Shown here piece after piece: positions 11,286-19,840 of a stretch of DNA of 20,137 bases. Origin of the DNA: Chromera velia (taxonomy: Eukaryota > Sar > Chromeraceae); assembly GCA_018398765.1 (NCBI GenBank), contig JAHBMJ010004619.1:58885-79021 (forward strand), in the 5' to 3' direction. A program made the translations under genes and the position numbers. Below the pieces are notes generated by a model, which saw nothing but the letters and a program-made list of their open reading frames with translations, was not told where the DNA came from and did no database searches. Position 1 is the stretch's first letter. Each line of letters begins with the position of its first letter.

Positions 11286-11454
11286 TCAAACAGATAGACA
11301 GACAGAAAGACAGGCAGACAGAAGATCAGACGAAGGTCAGTCAATCTGGTCACACCGAAGCCGAGTCGCTTCCTCAAACAAAACCCACCTGCGACGCTTC
11401 GAATGGCGTTTTGACATTGCCAGGGGCAGTCAAAGCCGCGGAAGGGGACGACAT
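3658..11454 (-). CDS. P5B-type P-type ATPase (ATP13A2/Ypk9-like polyamine or cation pump)
   Basis: P5B pumps sit in endolysosomal or vacuolar membranes; ATP13A2 exports polyamines (family knowledge). Exons: 11389-11454, 10614-11075, 9877-10260, 9130-9510 (frame change inside), 8789-8898, 8471-8599, 7863-8000, 6984-7505, 4932-6682, 3658-4714. All joins match in phase. The product is about 1640-1666 residues. Visible in order: N-terminal membrane segments; GPNAIDF; FQPFYLYQLGVY helix; VPGDVVRV; A-domain LTGEARP; TM4 SPMLP; phosphorylation motif CFDKTDTLT; GNHVEVQM and KGSFE in the N domain; VTGDN; FARMTP; GDGGNDCGAL; SEADASIVSPFT; then TM5-10 starting EGRGALHTSF. P5 identity rests on GDGxNDCGAL, SEA-AS-SPFT and EGR-AL-TSF. 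Start: ATG 11454 opens a 22-codon exon joining in phase. Oddities: G-to-D in DKTGTLT, S-to-A in TGES, altered PPALP and KGAPE. The C-terminal tail is acidic and charged. Confidence 0.9.
6689..6741. repeat. Compound (CA)n(GA)n microsatellite at a 3' splice site
   Basis: CA repeats followed by GA repeats on plus. In the ATPase gene sense it reads (TC)n(TG)n and ends six bases before the cag acceptor at 6683-6685, so it replaces the usual polypyrimidine tract. Confidence 0.9.
8227..8450. repeat. 34-bp minisatellite in ATPase intron
   Basis: The core agattgactg occurs at 8267, 8301, 8335, 8369 and 8403, an exact 34-base period, with degenerate flanking copies near 8228 and 8442. The unit ends in tttctttctttccattcctct. 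It starts about 20 bases inside the intron downstream of the donor at 8470. Units are contiguous with no spacers, so it is not a CRISPR. Confidence 0.92.
10271..10334. repeat. Second compound (CA)n(GA)n microsatellite at a 3' splice site
   Basis: Same order and orientation as the repeat at 6689. In gene sense it reads (TC)n(TG)n, then tttgtttttgcag at the acceptor before the exon starting at 10260. Confidence 0.9.
11254..11323. repeat. GACA tetranucleotide microsatellite in ATPase intron 1
   Basis: Mostly perfect gaca units from about 11256 to 11285, then interrupted gaca/gata/gaaa units. In gene sense this is a GTCT repeat within the intron between exons 11389-11454 and 10614-11075. Confidence 0.85.
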
Positions 11455-12231
11455 CGCGGCATAAGCCTTCGAACTCATGCAGTGTTTTCAATGAAGAGCA
11501 CCACGTTGTTTGCACGTTACAACGGTTGTCAACCAGTGCTTGCGGAAACCTGTGGCAATTGCCGTTTCTTGCCTGTTCCGCAATCTGTACCTTCGTGTCA
11601 GCTTCTGTGGCTAAAAAAACGCACTCAATCGATTCACCCTATCAGCAACTCACCTCTGTGGCTCAGCCTGTTGTTGTCCCACTGTTCGCAGACTGCAAAG
11701 ACGTAAGCAGTAATTAAGTGCACACAGGCCCCGGCATGCCCTCACAACTTCCATGCATTGTTAATTGAACATGCAGCGCCGGGTCCCTCGGGCCTCGGGT
11801 CCAAGTGCGAGCTAGAGACGGCTGTCAGAGCGGCTGTCAGAGACGGCCCGGCATATGCCCGGCATTGAACCACTGTTTTGAATTTTGTGGGATCGACCGA
11901 TCATGCAGAGTCATCAGACAACTACAAGGGCTTGCCAGGCTTGGTAGATTGAGGTCACTCACTGAACTTTCATGAACATTTACACATTTACTCTTCAGTT
12001 ACGTAGGGTCACTGTGATGTGTGGGACTCAAGACCTTTCCACCATTTTTCGTGACTGTTGATGATCTGGCCGCTATTTTGAGAGCCGTTCTCTGCGTTCT
12101 GTCGAGGGCGACTCCCCTTCTCTTTTGCCTCTGCTGCCCGAGTGAGAGACTCACGACGCAGCTAGGGAAGGCAGACTCTCCTCTCTGCCAAAACTGTCGC
12201 TTCCCTCCACTCGAAATCGAGAAAAAGAAAA
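11455..12231. promoter_or_regulatory. Divergent intergenic region between P5B ATPase and RPB3
   Basis: 777 bases separate the two start codons, so the region must hold both 5' untranslated regions and promoters. No TATA box stands out. Seen directly: a perfect 12-bp tandem repeat cggctgtcagag (11819-11842), cccggcat twice 11 bases apart (11847-11854 and 11858-11865) around the palindrome ggcatatgcc, and another ccccggcatgcc at 11729-11740. A pyrimidine-rich stretch precedes the RPB3 start, whose context is aaaaATG. Open frames here are not coding-like. Confidence 0.5.
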
Positions 12232-13311
12232 ATGCTGCGTGGAGAGAAACCCCCTCTGAACATTGAGATCACCTCAATGACCGCTGCCCGCATTGAGTTC
12301 ACACTCAGGAACGCAGACGTGTCACTTGCCAACTCCCTCCGGAGAATCATGCTCACCGAGGTGCCAACTCTGGCCATTGACACCGTCACTGTCAGAGAGA
12401 ACACCGGTGTCCTGCACGATGAGTACCTTGCTCACCGTCTCGGTCTCCTTCCCATCACTTCCACCTTTGCACACGAATACCAATTTCAGCACGAGTGCTC
12501 CTGTACGAAGAAATGCCCACGCTGCCACGTGGCATACGAGCTCAAGATCACCAACACAGAGCACGAGCCTCTGGTCGTCACTCACAGAGACCTCAGGCCC
12601 GTCAACGCCCACATCGCCGCAATCGGGAACGAAATCCCCCTCCCTGCCGACCCCCCCCTTCGTGACGAGCAGGAATTCTCTGCACGTCCCGGTGAGAGTG
12701 CGATTGTGATCACAAAGCTGGCAAGGAACCAGTCGCTTGACATCACCGCGGAGGCCTTCAAGGGCACCGGTCTGCTGCACTCTAAGTGGACCCCGGCAGC
12801 CACGGCTGTCTTCCAGAGGGAGGCAAGGGTGACTATTGACACCAAGAAAATGCAGAGTCTGCCCCTGTCGCAAAGACAGGCTTTTCGTGATTCCTGTCCC
12901 TCGAATGTGTTTGATTTAGAGACCAAAGGGTCGTATGCAGACCGGGTGGTGGTGAGGGACGAAAGGGCTTGCACGTTCTGCGATGACTGTGTGAACTGGG
13001 CGATTGACAAAAAAATTCCTGATTTGGTGGCGATCCAGGAGAAGCGGGGGATCTTCCATTTCGTCGTAGAGGGCACGGGGGCGTTGGATGCTTATCAGAT
13101 TGTTGAGAGCTCGATTAAAATTCTGTCTGACAAACTGAAAGCGTTTGAGAAAGCAGTACATGACGGGGTCACCAACAAGGATAAGAAAGAGGGGGCGGCG
13201 AAGGAGAGAGAGAGACTGGGGGGGGCTGCAGGGGACCAGCAGGTTGCTCTCGCTGCGCAGGGTGCTGCGGCGGCTGCGGCGGCAGCGAGTGCGCTTCCTG
13301 GCCAGATCTGA
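12232..13311 (+). CDS. RPB3: RNA polymerase II subunit RPB3
   Basis: A 359-residue assembly subunit of Pol II that pairs with RPB11 as the homologue of the bacterial alpha dimer (family knowledge). The alpha motif is near residues 28-75 (ADVSLANSLRRIMLTEVPTL, then LHDEYLAHRLGLLP). The RPB3 zinc loop CxCxxxCxxC is C89, C91, C95, C98, which favours RPB3 over the Pol I/III paralogue AC40. C222-P and C247xxC250xxC253 form a ferredoxin-like cysteine set. The C-terminal dimerisation helix is near 285-308 (ALDAYQIVESSIKILSDKLK). The tail is charged and then poly-alanine (A345-A352). No intron interrupts it, unlike its neighbours. The start at 12232 gives the usual short lead before the first beta strand; M16 is a less likely alternative. 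Base use changes from C-rich to G-rich around 12880. Confidence 0.95.
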   Translation: MLRGEKPPLNIEITSMTAARIEFTLRNADVSLANSLRRIMLTEVPTLAIDTVTVRENTGVLHDEYLAHRLGLLPITSTFAHEYQFQHECSCTKKCPRCHVAYELKITNTEHEPLVVTHRDLRPVNAHIAAIGNEIPLPADPPLRDEQEFSARPGESAIVITKLARNQSLDITAEAFKGTGLLHSKWTPAATAVFQREARVTIDTKKMQSLPLSQRQAFRDSCPSNVFDLETKGSYADRVVVRDERACTFCDDCVNWAIDKKIPDLVAIQEKRGIFHFVVEGTGALDAYQIVESSIKILSDKLKAFEKAVHDGVTNKDKKEGAAKERERLGGAAGDQQVALAAQGAAAAAAAASALPGQI

Positions 13312-14381
13312 TCGTGTAGTGGAGGGCTTGAGGGGCGAGCTGGAAGCAGTGGAAGGGGAGTGCCAAGGGGGGTTGCGGGGTGTGTGTGACCTAGTTGTGA
13401 CAGCTTTATCGTCGATCGAAGTGTTGCTAGTCCATCCTTACCTCCCCTTTTTAATGGTTTTGACGACTCATGCATTTACTATAGTAATGTTTTCCTCAAT
13501 AGGCTTGATTATAACAGGCTGGATGTTTCCATTAGTTTCCATGACTCCGGACCGTGAGTATATATGAGTGCATCTTACACTGTATCAGTTTTTTCTACAA
13601 CACATCTTGCCTAGTTCGTGCCTTAATTAATCAAATTGTACTAATATTAGTCGAAATTAAGATGTTCTTTATCTTTTTTAATTTATTTTTTTTTTTTAAT
13701 AATTCTACAGACTTTGAATTCATTGAAGTTGTCTAGCTATTAAAGATAAATTTAACTGGGAATTTGATAAGATAATTAAGAGAGCATTAATTAAAACCCT
13801 TTTCCGTTTTTAAATCGGAGAGTGTACAAAATCTTGGGGAAAAAAAAATATTTAGACAAAAGTATATTGATTTTTCTAGGAGGTTACCACAAATGGTCCT
13901 GTATATATAGTTAGACATGTAGACAGACAGAACCAGACAGTCCACATCTAGTAGCCTGAGCAAACAGAACATATCCGTTTTGAAGTCGAAGTATGAGCAA
14001 CCTGAGCTCGAGGTAGTAGAATGCTTAGCTAAAGTTGTTTAATAATGTTTATTTATTTATATAGTATGCTAGATAGTATGTATATACACCGTATATAATA
14101 GACCTTAACTATAAACACAGCTATAGAAATATAAAATACATTTCATACCATCAAATTCTTTTTTATTTTGACTTTGCTCCTACGATGGTATACGATGGTG
14201 ATAATGGCTGCATGCCGTCGTCGCCTGCCGACAGTATATTTAAGATGACGATTACTCAAAATTCGATTACTCTTAATCTCAGGCTGCTTTATTTCTATAA
14301 TAGACCTCCTATATAACTCTCCGTGTGCAAATTCATATACAGACTTGTGCATGGATATAAACTTGTATCAGTCAAAGTTAT
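13312..14381. other. Convergent intergenic region, mostly AT-rich
   Basis: It lies between the stop codons of RPB3 (plus) and the LRR gene (minus), so it holds both 3' untranslated regions. The first 120 bases are G-rich. From about 13440 to 14380 the sequence is strongly AT-rich with T-runs and TA-rich stretches. I find no convincing gene; short open frames here lack family features. Confidence 0.65.
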
Positions 14382-17300
14382 TCAAGGTTCTGCAGAGGTT
14401 GCATCCAAAACACACTCCAACAATTTTCCTTTGTCCTGCGCTTCTTTAAAAAGAGCTGTTGCCCTCTCTTCAAAGGCCGCACGCTGTTCCTCGTCAGCAC
14501 TCAATTCGTCGAGTCTGACGTCAAGTGTCGACAGAGTGGGAAGAGACTGCGGCTTGAGGGCCCCAAAAAACGCGACCAGACCGTCAGGACTCAGGCTGTT
14601 GAAGGACAAACCCAGGTTCGAGAGAGTCGGACAGCTGCACTTCTCGAAAGCCTCCCCAAGGAAACGCATTCCATCGTCATCCAGATCTGAATTGCTCAGG
14701 ACCAGGTGTTGAAGCCTCGGAAGTCTTCCTGCCCCCAGAGCATTTGCAAGTGCCTCAACTCCCCTCCCCCCTCCCGTCTCGCAAAGGTCCAAAACTTCCA
14801 GACTCTCAAGTCCCCCCCCTCCTTCTTCCAACTCACAAACAGCCCCAAAGAACCCATCCATTCCCTCTTTATCAAAACTGTTCTGGCCGATGACTAGATC
14901 TGTCACATTTTTCAACCCCCCTGCCCTCACACCCCCCCCCAGTGCGCTCAATCCCTCATCCCCCAAACAACACTCCGACAAACGAAGGTAAGAAAGAACC
15001 GGTACTTTCCCCTTTTGCAACGCTACAGACAGTGCAGCAATCCCTTCTGCTTCCCCTGCCCTTGTGCCTGCCAGACTCAACCACTTCAGACTTTCCAGAC
15101 CCTTTTGTTTCTCTGACTCTGCAACTCCAACGAAAAAAGAAATCATCCCCTCCTTCCCTACATTGTTCCCCGCTGCATCCAGAAACTCCAACTTGGACAG
15201 ATGCCCTTCTCTTGCAGCCTTCCCAAGGGCCTCCATCCCTTCATCACCCAAATGACAATTCTCCAGTTCCAATTCCCTCAATTCTGGCACCTGCCCCAAC
15301 AGCAGAGCATTCCCCAATGCCCCTATTCCCTCCCCCCCCCTGGTGTAAGACATGTTCAACCGTCTCAAAAACTTCAATCCACAGTCCGACACAGCCGAAA
15401 AAAATGACTCCATTCCAACTCTCCCAAACGAATTCTCGCAAACCTCCAACGACTCCAATGCCACCAAACTGCCCCCCCTCAACATGTCTCCCAGCCCCTT
15501 CATGCCTTCATCACTCAGCTGGCACTCCCGCATTGACAACTGCCTTACATGCGGCAACGCTCCCTTTGAGAGAACAAGCGCTGCAGCCCCCACACCCTCC
15601 CCTGCTTTGGAATGCGAAATGTCTAGTTCTTCTAGAACAGCAGGACCGTTCTCTCCCTGAATCACAGACTCGGACAGACCCCGAAACAGAGCCTCAACCC
15701 CTTCCTTTCCGATCTCACTGTTCTCTGCAATCAGAAGACTTTCGAGGTTAACAAGTCTCCCTGATCTAATCACTCCACCCAAAGACGACAAGTCTTCATC
15801 AGACAACATCTGCTCTCTCAAATCGAACCGACACACGGCGGGAAAGCAGGAGCAGTCCTCATGCTCTCTCAGGTCCTCCATTTCTCTCAAAATCTCCGTC
15901 ACTTTCACCCCCCCCAAATCCAGCCGCAGCTGCCACAAGCCTCCATTCAGACGACCCTGCCGAATGGTTTCTGCGAACACAGATACCACCTCGGCGTCTC
16001 TCTCTGCATTTTCTGACCCCAAAATCAAATCCAAATAATCCCACCCACAGTCTTCTCCCTCTTCCCGATCTTTCACGCCATTCAGAAACCCAATCGCACA
16101 CCCCCCCCGCAACACCACAGTCAATTTCTCTATGCGGAAGGGAACCCCCCCTCCCCCCAACGTCTTGGCTTCCTGCTCTCCAACCTCACTGAAGCTCAGC
16201 GAAACAGTCTCGAGGGGGGGCCGCTCTTCAGATTGAAAAGCGGACATCAACGCAGCTGCCCCCTCCCTTCTGATTCCCGTCCCGCTGAGATTCAGTTCTC
16301 GCAAATAAGGAAGAGCAGTGCTGTTGAGGATCCGGGCCAACTCCCCCGCTGTTTGATCGTCAACGCGCTCGTCTTCCAAATCCAAAACTTCCAGAAAGAT
16401 CATTTTATTTTTACCGATCAGTTCAACAAGTTTGCTCAAACACCCGGTGTTGCCCAGAAACAACGCGCGCATAAACGGCAGAACTCCGGGCGTGAGTATT
16501 TTGGCCAACACACTCATGCCCTCATCTCCTAGTCTGTTCCCAGACACACTGAGCGTCTCCAGGCACCGTGGCTTCACTGCAGTCACGGCAGAACAAAACG
16601 TCTTCACCCCTTCCACATCTAGACCCGTATCGTTCAACTCCAACTTCTTCAGACACGCAGCGGCACCTGACCGAAGAGAGGCTGCAAACGCCTGCAGACC
16701 TCTCTTCAGCACGTTGCCTGCAAGAGGGGAAGGAAGGGCGAAGGGATAGGACAGCGAGGAAGAAAAGGTGAGCGAAGTAGCAAAGAACTGGAGACACGGG
16801 TACAATTCGGTAATTGCAGAGATGCGAGGACTGCTTATTGGATCTCGTGTTTGTTTTTACCTCTGTTTCTTTCTGTGCGTGCAACAAGACTCGACCTCTC
16901 TTTCCTCGTCCCTTTCTTTCTGTTTTGTGTGTTTTTTTTTTTTCTCCTTGCTGACCGTTGAGACTGAGGAACTCCAGAGAAGGGGGGAGGAGCGGAAAGA
17001 CCTGCGATGCCTCCTCCGCACCGATGCTTTCGGCTGCAATCAGACAGAGACGCGTGCGTTCAGGGTGCCGTTTCGGGGAAATAGTTTCCTCTGGTGAAAT
17101 TCCAAGCACCACAAAATAGACTGCTGGGCAGGCGGGCAGGACGCCAGGGACTGATCTTCTTTTGTTCTCTTTCAATGCTCTCCTGCCCAAAAGAGAGAGA
17201 GACATGCTCTCCTACCGAAGACACAGCGATGCTTCGGTTCCTGGAGAGCCTCGAAGGATCCAAATTTTTTTCATTTCTCTTTCGATTGTTTATTCTGAAT

Positions 17301-19820
17301 AAGAAGAAAGAAGGAAGGTAGGCGAGACTCACGTGCGAACGTCAGCTTCTTCAATCTTTCCACGGTGCTTGGACTCTTAAGGAATTTGCAGAGGAGGGGG
17401 AGGGCTGCACCTCCAACTGCTGATTCTCCTGCACAGACATGCGAAGAAAAACTTACTGACTGATTGAGTACATTGAGTGATGCATGTCTTCTCTTCATCA
17501 TGAGCATGAATTAAATGCAGTCAAACGAACAACGCAATCGGGCGGTGTGGGCCGTCTGATTTGGTTCACCTGCTGACGCACTCAGTCACTGCACACAGTT
17601 CTTTACTTGCATCCACGTAGCCGCAGCTCGACCTCAAAAATTCAGGGCAGCTTCTAAACAAGAGACATACTGGAGCTCCTGGAAAGAAAAGGGGCACATG
17701 CGAGGGAGGGCGTCGGACGGCACTGCAGAGGAGAACTGAGGGAAGAGAGCTTGAGAATCAAGTCAGCGGAAGGGGGAGAGCTTGAGGAATCTCCTCATTT
17801 CTTTCTCCCCGTCATCCTCGTTCCCTCCTCTCAAGGCACTCACCCAATGTGAGGTCCTCCGTCGAGTTGGGGAGAGATCCCAACAGGAGGAAAATTTTGG
17901 GGGGAGAGAGCCCTGTGCACTCTGCATGCAGTCAGGGGGGTGAAGTTTGTGTGTTGAAGTGATAGAGGAAGAAGACAGTGAGAGAGGCGCAGAGACGCCG
18001 AGATGGATTCTCCGTTTGATCATCTCAGAGTGTGTCTCCGTCTCCTTCTCTCATTGTCTGTCGCTGTGTGTGTGCACGTGTGTGTGTGTGTGTGTGTGTG
18101 TGTTTGTCCACCTTCCTTCAATTTGCACCTTTACCGGAATGAGGAAAGCTTTTGGCAATTGCCACCACTTTCTGATAGAGCCCTGGCACCCCATGAATGT
18201 CACGCGGAGAATTGAACCGGTCATGCAGCGGAAACAGGAGGACCAGGCAGGAAGACAAATCATTCCAGTCATGCATGCATCGTGCTTTCGGCTCCCAGTC
18301 ACACTGCCAGCGCTGATAAAGACACTTCATACCAGCCATCACCCCGCCAGCAAGGCGTCAGACACGGCAAATAATGTTTCTTACAATACAGATGCAGGAC
18401 CAGGCCCGAGTTCCAAGAAGGAAGAACTAAGATGCATGTGGCTGCAGGCCCCTGAGCGAGGGCCCCCACCCACCCACCCACCCACCCGAGAGGTCCAATC
18501 TCTCCAGAGGAGATTCCAATCGGACTTCACCCTGCAGGCGCAGGCAGACAGGCCGAAAGGCAAAAAGAGGCAGGCAGCTCACTTTTCAGACCATGCAGGC
18601 ATCACCACGACACGGCACGGCAGTGCACAAAAAAACAACTTGAAGGAAAGAAAACCCCCCCTCATCCAGGAAGGGTCTAAGGAAGTCACTGCTGCGCGGG
18701 CCGGCTGTGTGTGCGTACTGCTTTTCCGGCGCCAGTCACCTAGGTTCAGGTACGCTCTGCGTTTTGCTTCTCGCTTAATCCACCTCCAGATGCACTCACT
18801 GGAGATAATCAGGAAGCAGAGGATCAAGGAAGGGGGCAAGGAAGAAAAACATGGCCAAACCAAAACACTACCGCTTGAAATCTCACGCAATCCGTGGGGG
18901 GGGCCAACAAAGCGTACTGCGGCCCCCCCCTCCCACCCCATGCAGGCTCTCTCTAGCTCACCCTCGCTGATTTGACGGAAGGAAGGACTGACTGACCCGT
19001 TTGAGCATCTGCAGGACCAGCCACGAAACGCCCCAGGAGGTCCTCTCGGAAGCCAAATCTGACACATCCTGCATCCATCCATCCATCCATTCATCCATCC
19101 ATCCATCCATTCATCCATCCATCCATCCACCCATCCATCCATTCATCCATCCATCCACCCATCCATCCATCCATCCATCCATCCATCCACCCACCCATCC
19201 ATCCATCCATCCATCCATCCACCCATCCATCCATCCATGCATCCATCCATCCCTTCCCGTTTGCTTTTTTGTCGCGTCCACTCGCATGCATCCAGAGCTA
19301 GATCAATTAAGACGGGGTTCCAGCTTGCGAATTTCTTTGTGCACTGACAAAATGGGAATGAACTTTTTTGTTTTGGACCGATCGGAACGAAGCATTCATC
19401 TAGACATGCAGGGGCTGCAAGAGACCGATCCTCCCTCTTTCTTCTTTTGGCTCCGACACAGTAGTACGAAGGAAAAAACAAGGAAGGAAGTCGAATTGAA
19501 AGAAGGCCGACAGCTAGGTCGACGAACTGACTGACGTCTTCTCCCAGGCCCGCGTGTTTGATGAGAATTTCCAAGACCATCATGCTGCTCAAAGAGGACC
19601 CCTCTGAAGTTTGTGTGTCGACAGCCACCTTCCTCTCTTCCTCAGCTCTCGTCTCCTTTTCCTCTGTCTGATCTGAAATCTCTGCTTCCCCCTTCACATC
19701 TTCCGCAAGAGGCTCTCCTGGACTCCTCAGAGAAGAGCCCGGGCGTCCTTCTGCCAGAGGAACAGAAGCAGAACGGAAGTCAGGAGAAGGAAAGGGGGGC
19801 GTACGGATGTATCTCATCAT
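14382..19820 (-). CDS. Leucine-rich-repeat (RI-type) protein, function unknown
   Basis: Six exons, all joins phase-consistent: 19536-19840 (coding from ATG 19820 if this is the start), 18997-19068, 18486-18531, 17844-17921, 17333-17428, 14382-16717. The model gives 970 residues. The N-terminal exon is acidic and low-complexity ([12 protein letters not shown]). The small exons build LRR text across junctions: [31 protein letters not shown] and [14 protein letters not shown]. The large exon has about 20 repeats of 28-30 residues of ribonuclease-inhibitor type (LxxLxLxxxxLxDEGMxxL). A central stretch (about codons 205-330 of that exon) is degenerate. No kinase, NACHT, F-box or clear membrane domain is seen, so partners are unknown. 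An upstream exon beyond 19840 is possible, because the acceptor at 19841 is strong and the frame is open to it. Exons 18997-19068 and 19536-19840 are the least certain. Confidence 0.75.
14625..15746 (-). repeat. Higher-order three-LRR superrepeat, four copies
   Basis: Within the LRR exon, units recur in the order A (ENSF/GNNV/QNSF with EGM-FF), B (G-GI/V-AL-AL--G--P) and C (LGDEGM-ALG---R-G-L). Copies of A begin at 15746, 15458, 15191 and 14906 (reading leftwards), so the period is 89-96 residues. A fifth A-like unit ([16 protein letters not shown]) follows near 14624. Confidence 0.8.
18064..18103. repeat. TG dinucleotide microsatellite
   Basis: A near-perfect TG repeat with one gcac interruption, in the LRR gene intron between exons 18486-18531 and 17844-17921. 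Frames reading CVCVCV or THTHTH across it are artefacts. Confidence 0.9.
19072..19252. repeat. CATC tetranucleotide microsatellite abutting a splice acceptor
   Basis: About 180 bases of catc units with catt and accc variants. In LRR-gene sense it is a GGAT repeat ending directly at the gcag acceptor before the exon starting at 19068. Frames reading HPSIHPS or MDGWMDG across it are not genes. Confidence 0.92.
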
Positions 19821-19840
19821 AACAAGCCCTGTGCCGTCAA

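Noticed and set aside
3658-11454. P5B gene as a pseudogene
   Set aside because: Apart from one unresolved frame change, long exons stay open with conserved domains and phase-matched splice sites, so the motif changes alone do not show decay.
14942-15751. 269-codon plus-strand open frame
   Set aside because: It is antisense to the LRR superrepeat; proline/serine-rich text is the mirror of repetitive G-rich sense codons.
18720-18940. Hydrophobic open frame (LILCFLIIS, then a basic stretch) as an extra LRR-gene exon
   Set aside because: Its possible acceptor needs phase 2 while the preceding exon ends in phase 0, and exon 18486-18531 already joins directly in phase.
17947-18975. 342-codon plus-strand open frame
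   Set aside because: It spans introns and one exon of the LRR gene in antisense and runs through a TG microsatellite; no domain seen.
19001-19534. Open frames of HPSIHPS or MDGWMDG repeats as a repetitive protein
   Set aside because: They are translations of a CATC microsatellite, open in several frames on both strands, with a splice acceptor at the repeat edge.
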